Assembly (NCBI GenBank): GCA_020466095.1
Contig: CM035808.1
Coordinates: forward strand, 7,099,633-7,163,632
Reading direction: 5' to 3'
Length of the DNA stretch: 64,000 nucleotides
Source of the DNA: Chlorops oryzae
Taxonomy: Eukaryota; Arthropoda; Insecta; Diptera; Chloropidae
Every line of letters begins with the position of its first letter. Positions within the stretch are counted from its first letter, which is position 1. The position numbers and the translations under genes are program-made. The notes beneath the pieces are model-generated. The model was not told the origin of the DNA. It did no database searches and saw only the letters and a program-made list of their open reading frames with translations. Shown in pieces: positions 53,725 through 64,000 of the stretch.

Positions 53725-54870
53725 ATTAATATTGTCGGCCTTTCTTCTTCTTTATTATCTTATTATTTTCAATTTTCGACGTCTAATTGTTTTTTTGGTC
53801 CTAAATAGTTTTTTTATTTTTCCTCCAATTCTTCTTCTCCTATATTTTGTTTTCTTTCTCCATTTATTTTTATCCTACTTTTTATTCTCTTCCGTCTTCT
53901 TTTTTGTGTGCTTTTTTTCTGTGTTTCTTCTCTTTTTATTTATTTTTTGTCTTTATTTCAATTCTCTTTCTTATTCTATTTTTTATTCTTAACTTACCTC
54001 TCTGAATTCTTGTTATCTTTCTAATTCCTCTCTTCTTCTCGCTCTTCTTCCTCTCTTCTTCTCGCTCTTCTTCCTCTCTTCTACTCGCTCTTCTTCCTCT
54101 CTTCTACTCGCTCTTCTTCCTCTCTTCTTCTCGCTCTTCTTCCTCTCTTCTTCTCGACCTTTTTCTTCTCTTCTTCTCGCTCTTCTTCCTCTCTTCTTCT
54201 CGACCTTTTTCTTCTCTTCTTCTCGCTCTTCTTCTTCCTCTCTTCTTCTTCCTCTCTTCTTCTTCCTCTCTTCTTCTTCCTCTCTTCTTCTTCCTCTCTT
54301 CTTCTTCCTCTCTTCTTCTTCCTCTCTTCTTCTTCCTCTCTTCTTCTTCCTCTCTTCTTCTTCCTCTCTTCTTCTTCCTCTCTTCTTCTTCCTCTCTTCT
54401 TCTTCCTCTCTTCTTCTTCCTCTCTTCTTCTTCCTCTCTTCTTCTTCCTCTCTTCTTCTTCCTCTCTTCTTCTTCCTCTCTTCTTCCTCTCTTCTTCTTC
54501 CTCTCTTCTTCTCGCTCTTCTTCCCTTTCTTCTGATCTTCTTCCATTTCTTCTTTTCTATCTTCTTCCTTTTGCCTTTCGTTTTCTTCTTCGCTTTCGTC
54601 TTTCTTCCCTTTCGTCTTTTTATTCCCTTTCATCTTCTTCTTCCCTTTCGTCTTCTATTTCCCTTTCGTCTTATTCTTTTTCTTCGTCGTCTTCTTCCCT
54701 TTCGTCGTCTTTTTGTCTTTCCTTCTTTTACTTTTCCTCTTCATTTTCTTCTTCTACCTCTTCTTTCATCTCCTTCAGCTTCTTATTTTTCTTCATCCTT
54801 TTCTTCTAGACATTTTTCTTCTTCAATTTCTCCTCCTTCTGTTTTTTTTTTCTTCTTAGCGCCTCTGTTT
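53725..54870. repeat. polypyrimidine tract with 14-bp minisatellite core
   Basis: Over 1.1 kb the plus strand is almost only C and T. The core 54230-54500 is about 20 tandem copies of a 14-base unit (CCTCTCTTCTTCTT); the edges are degenerate CTTCTT and CTCGCTCTTCTTCCT variants. Since 14 is not a multiple of three, the minus-strand frame shows a 14-residue Arg/Glu/Lys cycle. I regard that as a by-product. Confidence 0.9.
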
Positions 54871-54949
54871 AGGTTTTCTCCTTGGAGACTTTCATTAAAT
54901 TTCTTTTTTCCATTTTCTGAAGAAAAACTATGTCGGAATATCCTTTCGA

Positions 54950-55255
54950 ATGGGTCAAATCAAACTCGTATCGCGGGCTTCGAACGACACCAAGGTCAGC
55001 TATGCTTCCTGTTGGCCCATTGTTGACTTCTCTACACCACATGACTACAAACTACCCTTCAGGAAATACGACCAGTGTAACTGTTGCGTTTTACTACTAG
55101 TTCTAATTTCACCATTACTAGTGTTTCTTTATACCCCTGTCAGTACAATTCTCTGTAAAAAATTAGCATTGAGTGATGACGGAAAATCACCAGTTGTAGT
55201 ACAGAACTACAGCTTTAATAGAACTGCAAGAACCAATTGGGTTATTTGGATATAG
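54950..55255 (+). other. open frame with a membrane segment, unsupported
   Basis: A 101-residue frame, starting MGQIKLVSRASNDTK, contains CCVLLLVLISPLLVFLYTPV and ends ARTNWVIWI. A second frame from an ATG at about 54926 (MSEYPFEWVKSNSYRG) also looks protein-like for 56 codons. No splice signals, poly(A) context or family match decide between them. It could be a transposon fragment. Confidence 0.2.
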
Positions 55256-58200
55256 ATTAAAACTACTTCCCTTTCCCAGGCCATTTTTTTGTATTTGGGC
55301 CCTTTTATGTATATTTGTATATGTTTCATACGCAACTCTACCCGCATTTGCATTAGTTATTAAGTTTCTAGTAGAGAACTGGTGGCTTTAAGAAAATTGA
55401 TCCCATACGTCCTAGAGGGTATGTTCCACAAGACTTCAATCCAAGGTAATACATATATCATGGTGTAAGAGCCGGTGTCAAGTTATTTTGAATAAGTGAA
55501 GGTTTGGGTTGTGCCTCTAGCTGTGTCTCTCTCTCTGTGAAGCATATGTCAATTCGATAAATTTGTCACGTACATTATAAAGTTGAAACGATTTCACTTA
55601 ATTTTATCGATGAGTTTTTTTTTGGCTTGAAAAAACATCTCACTAAAAAGCCGCGTAGCCGGCTCAGAAATAAATTCAACGACGTTTAACATTAAAATGA
55701 ACAATTTTGGCATGAACTTGTGTGATTTTTTCATTCTGCTTTCATGATGAAAGCATTCCCATTTGGTTCCACCCTTCATTCTCTCGGCATATTATTGACA
55801 GACTGAAAAACAAAAGCTACGAGTAACTTTATTTTTGGCTACCTTTGGCGAGGAAGTTTGTGCCAACATTTTTCTTCCCATATTCGAATCTAGCGTATTT
55901 GAAACTTATGCCGGGCTTACATTTGTTGCCAATCGTTGAGCAACGTTACTTCAAATATTCTATACCTAAGAAATAAGGCTTCCCCATTCAAACGTTGGTA
56001 AAAAATGTTGTCATCAAAAGAAATTTAACATTTCAAGTGTCTTGAAAAAATGATCGAATTTTCTCATCTTTGCTTTCTCTTTAAAGTTTTTTTTATCGTT
56101 GCTCAGTGATTGGCAACAAGTTTAAGGCCGTCATTGTTGGTTCACTTAATTACGTTACCAGTAAGTTTATGGTCGGCTACTTATTAACTAACTAAACTAG
56201 CTGAGCGTGTCGTGTCGTGCTGAGCTGACTGCTGCTGAGTCATACAATTTTCTTTTAATTTACAATAGTTCTCTGTTGTATGTACAGCCTTAGAGTATAG
56301 GAGAGAACTTTTGTTTAGATCAATGGATTGTTTATAGCCATAATATTAATAGTACAAAAGCCTTTGTTTTTATAAACGCATCGTCGTCGGCCGCATAGCT
56401 CGATCTATTTGTTCCACATAATTTCGATTTCTCAATTTCAATTTGAATTTCGCTACAAAAGTTCGAGTTCTTTTTTGTGCCTGGATTTCACTTTTCATTG
56501 TTTTGTGTCTTTTGTTTGTTTTGTTTATGGACTTCCGACTGCCGAACTAAATAATACGCCACATGATTCAGAATTTAGAATTCGCAAAATATATAATATG
56601 CACAGCGTTTAGTCCAATTAAAGCATTCCCCATGTTAAGCAGAAGCATGGAAATTGTTGCGCGGATTAATTCTTGTTGGACCACGTATTAAAGATATGTT
56701 GACCGCCTTACACTTGTTGCCCATCGTACAGCAATAGTACTGAAAAAGATTTTGTCTGTAGCTTCATAGTAGTTTCCATTTTTATTTACATTTTGATAAA
56801 GATTTGAGAGTAACCCTGCAGTAATATGGACTGACCCAAGTGTAGCCTTCCGTCAGTCCTTCGGGTTACCAGTACTAGTCCCCTCATAATTCCACTTCTA
56901 ATGTATTCAACTGACCTTTTTAACATGGGCATGAAACAGTCATTTACAGACTACCCATAAACTAACCCCTTTATTACCGACCGCCGGTTAGCCGAATTCC
57001 ATGGAGCGAACTGCCATAATTTAACCGGTAGGGTTTGGAACGGTCAAAAGCCAATTCTTCTTAGAAAACTGACCGGATTATTACTGCAGGGAAGGTATAG
57101 GTTTTGTGTGTGGTGATCAAATTATTCATTTATTATTATTATTTAATATCCTGGCGCGTAAAAGCTAATTTTTATAAATTCACCAGTCAATCACAGAGCT
57201 CACAGAAATATGTTCTTATCACTTAACTACTTAACTAGTATCTTTTAAATAAATAAATAGAATGAATAAATAAATATATCTTATTGCTAGCAATTAACAA
57301 TTAACATATAATCATAGAAACATATAAACATATAAGCAAGTAATTACATTCAAAAAGAAAAGAAAAGGAAAATAAAAATAGAACGAAAAAATAAATAAAT
57401 AGATAGATAGATTACATGAATAAGAAGACAACTTAGTAATAAAACTCAATAATAATAAACTCAATAATAATAATATCAATAATAATATCAATAATAATAT
57501 AATAATAATATCAATATAAGTCTTGTAATTTCTGTTCCGCGGCATCAGGGAAATTCGTTGGTTCATTGGAGATAATAATTAAATAATATACTTCTATAAT
57601 TAACAATTTTATATGATTCTAATTTATAATTTATTAGTAGGTAATTGAGGATATATGTACGTCAGACTTCTTCTTTCTAGTACCCCTTCAGCAATGAAGA
57701 GCTCTACTTACCAAAAAAGAACACTCTATATTTTCACTGGTAATATTTCGAGTAACTTCAGAAATATGACCAGTGAAAAATAAGAGTGCTTTATATATGA
57801 GATTTGACTAGATCTTGAGTAGCAACAAGTGGTCTAGAAGGAGTCTAGTTAATAAGTTAGAGCAACTAGTACAAATGGGACAATCGAACTCTAATTGACC
57901 CATAGGAGGACAGGAACAGTTGAATGTGGGAGTGACTATTTGTCAATGATAGCACAATGTTTAAAAAGACAGTTAAAGGCATTGGATGGTAAATAAAAAT
58001 TAAGTAGTCCTGGTATTTCTGTGACCAGTCGGAGAGAATTTGGAGAGTTGTAAGAACGAATACAGAAATCTTCTATCCAGACCGACTATCTATCTCAATT
58101 TATCTGTGCCATCTGTTTTCCCATAGGCATCAATGAAAATTTTCCGCCCCTTAATTCTTTCCACAACTAAGCTAGCCTTGCCAGTAGGTTGAACTCAATC

Positions 58201-58650
58201 CTACAAAGAAGTTACATAATTTTCTTTGAACTTCATTTTTGGGTCAATGATTGAGACAAGTATCTGAGGGATTATAGATTTTGTAATGTTTTTTTTTTCT
58301 TCAACACAAAGAAGAAGAAGAAAATCCATACGAGAAATCAAAAAGATTTTTGAAAAACGTCCATGCGGCTAAATGGCAAGCCACATGATATTCAATCTAG
58401 GCTTAAGGCATTTTGTAAAGTGTTCGTGGTGCATTCGCCCAGCCACAAATGGTATCGAACAAGTAATCCGAATTGTTACTTTATGTATAGAGAACACTAT
58501 ATCTCTCTACAAGGCTTCTGATCAAAGGTTAACAAGTCACATTTTCTTACCGAAGCGCAACTAATCTTCGAAAGCGAAGATTCTCTGCATTAGGCACGAT
58601 CACGAATCGTTTTCTAAAACAAAAATACAAAAAAATAAAACACGATAGAA
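55256..58650. other. intergenic DNA with AT simple repeats
   Basis: 57240-57510 has AATAAATA and AATAATAAT runs. No gene, TIR or tRNA is supported; the short ORFs in it do not look like protein. Confidence 0.4.
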
Positions 58651-58758
58651 AAAAAAACTGATTTCCACAAAAATATAGACTCTTGTGCTACATTTGGTGA
58701 GAAGAAAAATATGTACGGCTTGTGGAATTCGAACATATTCAACACAAACAATATCTAT

Positions 58759-59008
58759 CATTGTTTCCTCTCATTCAGCACCTCAGCATCTCAGTACTTC
58801 AGCGTCATTGACTGAAAAATTAGCTCCCAGTCAGAAGCGAATGAGCAAACCGCCACAGAGTCAAGAAGAAAAATTATACCCGATTCATGACGTGATCGCG
58901 TATAAGCCCCAAATGGAATGCCACAGCTTTCCACTCCAACAAATTGAGAACACCCAAATGAATCCGTCTCAAATAAATTTGATTGCCGAGTATGCGAGAA
59001 TAGAATAG
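58759..59008 (+). other. possible terminal coding exon
   Basis: After an acceptor-like CCTCTCATTCAG the frame reads PSQKRMSKPPQSQEEKLYPI, HDVIAYKPQMECHSFPLQQI and ends LIAEYARIE, stop. Composition is protein-like (Pro, Gln, Ser, Glu) and unlike the AT-rich surroundings. No partner exon or family was recognised. Confidence 0.25.
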
Positions 59009-59439
59009 ATTTTTGTAAAGCCAAATTCGACCGAACTTGTCACTTTTTTTTTCTAGTACATATTACCAGTAGAAGCAGACATGACTTCTAGTGATTGCAA
59101 CATCCACATTTAACATCGAGGCGTATTCCATTTATCATTGAACATGACGATTTGTCATTTATCTGGTCAAAATTGTGCAAGGCAGCGTTTCCCAATCTAG
59201 AGTTCATCATACAACAAATTCTATTTATTCAATATTTAAGCTTTTGAAATGATTTCATATCTCTTCGGACATTCCCGCGAGGGGGATCATTTATGATTTA
59301 CGGGCTTGGCAAACCCGCGGACCCTAGCCAAATGTCCATTAATACATGATTAGGGTATGGGGTCAAATTAATAGTGTAGGAACCATTATGGGGAATTTAC
59401 GAAGGGTTGACCATACGACCTACAATTAGCACCTATAGT

Positions 59440-60219
59440 ATTGGTGTGGTCTGAAGAGGAAGACAAAGGGGAGCAGTAGCCATATACTGTCTGATAGCCA
59501 GGCTGCTCTTCTAGCCTTAAGGGCTGTTAACATCTCATCTGGACTAGTAGAGAATTGCCTCAATCTCCTCAATGACCTCGGGAACCACAACAAAGTTACA
59601 CTTTGGTGGGTCCCAGGTCATGAGGGACACGAAGGGAACGAAAGGGAAGATTGTCTCGCCAAACGGGGAGCTCAAAGACGCCTCATCGGGCCTGAACCTT
59701 TCTGTACACTTCAGAAGTCACACTGTGCAGAATTACTCAGAAATTGGGAGGAAAAGTGTTTTCATACTTCCTGGATGAAATCAAAAGGTCAAAGACAGGC
59801 CAAAAGATTCATCACTCCCAACAAACTAATCTCCAAGAGGTTACTGTATCTCGGAAGGAAAGATTTAAAGATCCTTACCGAATACTTCTCAGGGCACTGC
59901 AAATTGAGATATCATCTCAAAAAGATAGGCCTATCGAACGAATCGAAATGCCGGTTCTGTGAAATGGATGAAGAAACGCCAGAACACATTCTGTGTGACT
60001 GTCCATCTCTGGCCAGCCGCAGAATCCTCAACTTTGGGGAGGCGCTTGTCGCCCCCTAAAAATTTTGGTCTGTCTTAAAACCGTCCACAGTGCTCAAATA
60101 TATAAAGAGCCTAAGGATAGATAATTAAGACAACCCTGGGGGTAGCACAATAGATTCATTATGGGTCGCGGTGCGCACAGAGCCCCCCATCTAATAATAA
60201 TAATAATAATTGGTGTGGT
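59440..60219 (+). mobile_element. 5'-truncated I/Loa-type LINE with RNase H and 11-bp target duplication
   Basis: ATTGGTGTGGT at 59440-59450 and 60209-60219 flanks the insert exactly. The single open frame, about 59470-60059, begins inside RNase H (DSQAALLALR with a catalytic Asp; WVPGHEGHEGNEREDCLAK with the later conserved His/Asp). It then has the Cys-His tail CRFCEMDEETPEHILCDCPS and stops. The 3' end has a TAA-repeat tail, as in I-type elements. It is a different subfamily from the LINE at 7208. Apart from 5' truncation the frame is intact. Confidence 0.85.
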
Positions 60220-61039
60220 ACAGTTATACTACTTAAGTATAGTTGTGATCACAACTTATTCTAGCACGGGGACCGGGATGCTCCAGAATTCGTTTTAGAA
60301 TTGTGACCAGTCCTTTGGGTACGACCCCTCGGTGAGTATCGTGGGAGCTGAGGTATCAATGAGGTGAGAATAGTCTCGGATAGCTTGACCCAGGTTCGCC
60401 GATTCGGTCCATGTCCACTGATGAGGAAAAATGGGTACAATCGAGCATCTTAGAACCGCGCTATATGCTAATGTTTTTCCATTCGCGAAAAGAACCTTAA
60501 AGCGGGAGTACATGATATACTGATGCAGCTTATAATAAAAATTTCTTGGCACAAGACATATGACATCAGATATTGAAAAATATGGGAGCTTTTGCTATAG
60601 GAAGGAATATTTATCTAAATGTATCTACATACATATGTACATGTATTTCAACTCCAATTGAAACTGAAGAGAGTGACTGGATTTCACACCTTTTTGTATT
60701 CCGAGAAGTTCTAAACGCCAATATGTAAATCACCTCATACGACTGATGACTAAATTTCTTGGCCATTAGGCAATCAATTTGTTTATATGCTCGTATGTAA
60801 AAAGGTATGTTTGAATGTACTTAATACAATCGACCGGAATATACACACAATAATACAAAAAAAAAACTTGTTCTGTCTGGCAAAAGACTTTAAGCAATTA
60901 TCTTTACCTACGATTAATGGGTATGCAGAATTAGTGAGATCTAGATACATTTACAAATTCTCACGTAATCTTTACTACTTTAGAAGTACATAATTGGAAT
61001 AATGGCAGTGATTAAAGTTGTAAATACTAGCTATGCTAA
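60220..61039. other. intergenic DNA, nothing recognised
   Basis: AT-rich, without a supported ORF or repeat. Confidence 0.4.
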
Positions 61040-61228
61040 AAGAAAAAAAAACAAAGTCACACAAAAATATTCGTCCTCATAGCATTTGGAATATTTTTCC
61101 TTCCTGTCATAACATATCTACTTGTAAATATGTTTGCACAAAATAATGGCAACTGGTTTCGTCATTTCATTGCAAAACAATTTCCCGATGACGCATTCGC
61201 GGCTTGTTGTCGTGCAGCTGATTATTGA
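61040..61228 (+). other. possible small membrane protein, start uncertain
   Basis: A frame open from 61040 reads KIFVLIAFGIFFLPVITYLL, a strong single membrane segment, followed by NGNWFRHFIAKQFPDDAF and CCRAADY, stop. The nearest ATG (61033) is one base out of frame across an A-run; an in-frame ATG at 61130 would leave out the membrane segment. A one-base length error in the A-run would give a protein of about 65 residues. Family not recognised. Confidence 0.3.
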
Positions 61229-61454
61229 CATGCATAATTTATACCAATTAACATGCGCGCAAGTATGCTTTATGAATAAATTAAAAGTAATTGTTACAAA
61301 GCACCGTCAAGATTCGAAGAAAAATTTCGTGCGACTTTCGCAAAAACATTCCAGGTAAATTATATCTTTCGGATTGCTAAAATAGAGCCATCGAAAATAA
61401 ACTGGATGACATACAATTTGCATTATTTATAAGATCTTAAATCTTTAATTCTGA

Positions 61455-63345
61455 GAGAGATAAAGATAAAGAAAAAGAGAGAGAAAGAGAAATAGAAATA
61501 GAAGAGAGATAAGAGAGAGAAAGAAAGAAAGAGGGAGAGTGAAAAGAGAGAGAAAGAAAGAGGGAGAGTGAAAAGAGAGAGAAAGAAAGAAAGAGGGAGA
61601 GTGAAGAGAGAGAGAAAGAAAGAAAGAGGGAGAGTGAAAAGAGAGAGAAAGAAAGAAAGAGGGAGAGTGAAGAGAGAGAGAAAGAAAGAAAGAGGGAGAG
61701 TGAAGAGAGAGAGAGAGAAATAAAGGGAGAAAGAGCTAAACGGAGAAACGGAGAAATAGATAAAGAGATAAAGAGATAAAGAGATAAAGAGAGAAAGAGA
61801 GAAAGAGAGAAAGAGAGAAAGAGAGAAAGAGAGAAAGAGAGAAAGAGAGAAAGAGAAGAAAGAGAGAAAGAGAGAAAAGAAGAGAGAAAGAGAGAAAGAG
61901 AGAAAGAGAGAAAGAGAGAAAGAGAGAAAGAGAGAAAGAAGAGAGAGAAAGAGAGAAAGAGAGAAAGAGAGAAGAGAGAGAGAAAGAGAGAAAGAGAGAA
62001 AGAGAGAAAGAGAGAAAGAGAGAAAGAGATAAGAGATAAAGAGATAAAGATATAAAGATATAAAGATATAAATATATAAATATATAAATATATAAATATA
62101 TAAATATATAAAGATATAAAGATATAAATATATAAATATATAAAGATATAAAGATATAAAGATATAAAAATATAAAGATATAAAAATATAAAGATCTAAA
62201 GATAGAAAGATAGAAAGATAGAAAGATAGAAAGATAGAAAGATAGAAAGATAGAAAGATAGAAAGATAGAAAGATAGAAAGATAGAAAGATAGAAAGATA
62301 GAAAGATAAAGAAAGATAGAAAGATAGAAAGATGTAAAGATGTAAAGATGTAAAGATGTAAAGATGTAAAGATGTAAAGATGTAAAGATGTAAAGATGTA
62401 AAGATGTAAAGATGTAAAGATGTAAAGATGTAAAGATGTAAAGATGTAAAGATGTAAAGATGTAAAGATGTAAAGATGTAAAGATGTAAAGATGTAAAGA
62501 TGTAAAGATGTAAAGATATAAAGATGTAAAGATGTAAAGATATAAAGATATAAAGATATAAAGATGTAAAGATGTAAAGATGTAAAGATGTAAAGAGTAA
62601 AGATAGTAAAGATGTAAAGATGTAAAGATGTAAAGATGTAAAGATGTAAAGATGTAAAGATGTAAAGATGTAAAGATGTAAAGATGTAAAGATGTAAAGA
62701 TGTAAAGATGTAAAGATGTAAAGATAGAAAGATAGAAAGATAGAAAGAAAGATATAAAGATATAAAGATATAAAGATATAAAGATAGAAAGATAGAAAGA
62801 TAGAAAGATGTAAAGATGTAAAGATATAAAGATATAAAGATGTAAAGATGTAAAGATATAAAGATATAAAGATGTAAAGATGTAAAGATGTAAAGATGTA
62901 AAGATGTAAAGATGTAAAGATGTAAAGATATAAAGATGTAAAGATGTAAAGATGTAAAGATGTAAAGATGTAAAGATGTAAAGATGTAAAGATGTAAAGA
63001 TGTAAAGATGTAAAGATGTAAAGATAGAAAGATAGAAAGATAGAAAGAAAGATATAAAGATATAAAGATAGAAAGATAGAAAGATAGAAAGATAGAAAGA
63101 TATAAAGATGTAAAGATGTAAAGATATAAAGATATAAAGATAGAAAGATGTAAAGATGTAAAGATGTAAAGATGTAAAGATATAAAGAGATAAAGATGTA
63201 AAGATATAAAGATGTAAAGATGTAAAGATATAAAGATGTAAAGATATAAAGATATAAAGATATAAAGATATAAACATTTAAAGATATAAAGATATAAAGA
63301 TATAAAGATATAAAGATATAAAGATATAAAGAGAGAAAGAGAGAA
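61455..63345. repeat. 1.9-kb octanucleotide satellite array
   Basis: Left part is GAGAAA/GAGAAAGA-type repeats, then blocks of GATATAAA, GATAGAAA and GATGTAAA. The 8-base phase holds through most of the array with block-wise variant switching. The minus strand has a 513-codon open frame with an 8-residue cycle (HLYIFTSL), a consequence of a stop-free 8-mer and not a gene. Exact copy number is doubtful, as such arrays are often mis-sized in assemblies. Confidence 0.9.
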
Positions 63346-64000
63346 TTTTTCGGGCCCTCAGATTTAATTAACTAGGCAGGTCTGAGTAGCTTGATTAATA
63401 AATAAAAAAATATAATTAATTAATCAGAAACATCAAGATGAGAAGATAATCTCATTTTAGTGCCTTACTTAAGACGATATATAATTTTTCACTAAATTTT
63501 TTTGATGTAAAGTTTTCATACAAACGGATATAAGAAAATTATTTTATCCTCTCAGTCTCTCTCTTTCAAGCCTCAATATTCACATTTGCGTCAAAGTAAA
63601 TTTTTAATGAATTTATTTTGTAGGCAATACTGTGCCACTGGCTGTCCCCAAGCACGTCCGATCACGCCTTTCCTCGGACCAATAGTGTTTTTCCTGCCGA
63701 CTGACTGCTGTGTACAAGCTGCATAGATTGATAATAATGTTGTGGAATTGTGTTCAATATTATTTCCATTTTATTTATGGCAATCGGTTCGGCCGTTGTG
63801 AGAATGTTGCTTTTGCTGTCTAATTTGCTTTTACTTTTTTTCTTTAGATTTGTTTGGTGTTTTTGTTGCTATTGATTTGCCATTAAAGCCATTGCAGCTG
63901 CATTTTACGCTGCAGGAAAAAGTAAAAAGTTCATTCAACCTAGTTTTACTTGAAATATTGGCCGATTTTGTTTTTGTTCGAATTCATTCGGACGCATTAA
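63346..64000. other. right edge, no gene seen
   Basis: AT-rich DNA. 63630-63720 is locally richer in GC (GTCCCCAAGCACGTCCGATC) and 63890-63920 has GCAGCTGCATTTTACGCTGC. It could be regulatory DNA of a gene beyond the edge. Confidence 0.3.

Noticed and set aside
54013..54633. 206-residue Arg/Glu/Lys-rich minus-strand ORF
   Set aside because: Product of the 14-bp polypyrimidine minisatellite; the residue cycle equals the DNA unit length.
61736..63277. 513-residue minus-strand ORF with a HLYIFTSL cycle
   Set aside because: It is the translation of an 8-bp satellite whose three codon phases happen to lack stops; no start context, splice sites or family support.

Overview
The window is nuclear DNA of a higher dipteran fly. 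A tephritid-type fruit fly is most likely, but that is an inference. Genes have short coding exons with GT-AG introns, the non-coding DNA is AT-rich, and the protein families match Drosophila genes. Long stretches are filled with small TIR transposons, 5'-truncated LINEs and microsatellites. There are no bacterial-type operons, CRISPR arrays or rRNA genes.

Layout. (1) 1-14356, + strand: 3' part of a NuMA/Mud-type spindle protein gene. A long coiled-coil exon, short exons carrying the NuMA signature ELQxRN...PPHLKxxY, and at least two alternative 3' ends follow one another. One end encodes a C-terminal membrane anchor, the other a short basic tail. A possible third end lies in the intron after the coiled coil. 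The reading frame of this gene is broken at six places. (2) 14357-18899: intergenic DNA with MITEs. (3) 18900-29645, + strand: a complete four-exon tyrosine aminotransferase gene (464 codons) with a 9.2-kb transposon-packed first intron. (4) 29646-32494: layered MITEs. (5) about 32495-33011: 3' exons of an unrecognised gene. (6) 33079-37060, + strand: NDUFAF6 (sicily), a complex I assembly factor. It appears to lack its second exon where the sequence becomes noisy beside a 69-bp minisatellite. (7) 39954-37244, - strand: an intact six-exon gene of 514 codons, possibly ASH/MSP-domain (axonemal type), tail-to-tail with NDUFAF6. (8) 39955-64000: no confident host gene. It holds hAT-like, pogo/Tigger-like and piggyBac-like elements, including a piggyBac remnant that still encodes the Cys-rich C-terminal finger, tRNA-derived sequences, a LINE end with perfect target-site duplications, a 1.1-kb polypyrimidine tract and a 1.9-kb octanucleotide array.

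The host genes act in different processes (spindle orientation, tyrosine catabolism, respiratory complex I assembly) and show no sign of joint regulation. From memory, Drosophila mud, Tat and sicily are all X-linked, which would suit a Muller element A segment. I found no clearly new biological system. The most unusual signals are the alternative anchored and unanchored ends of the NuMA-like gene, the clustered frame breaks, the missing NDUFAF6 exon, the multi-level nesting of MITEs, and a few small ORFs with membrane segments.
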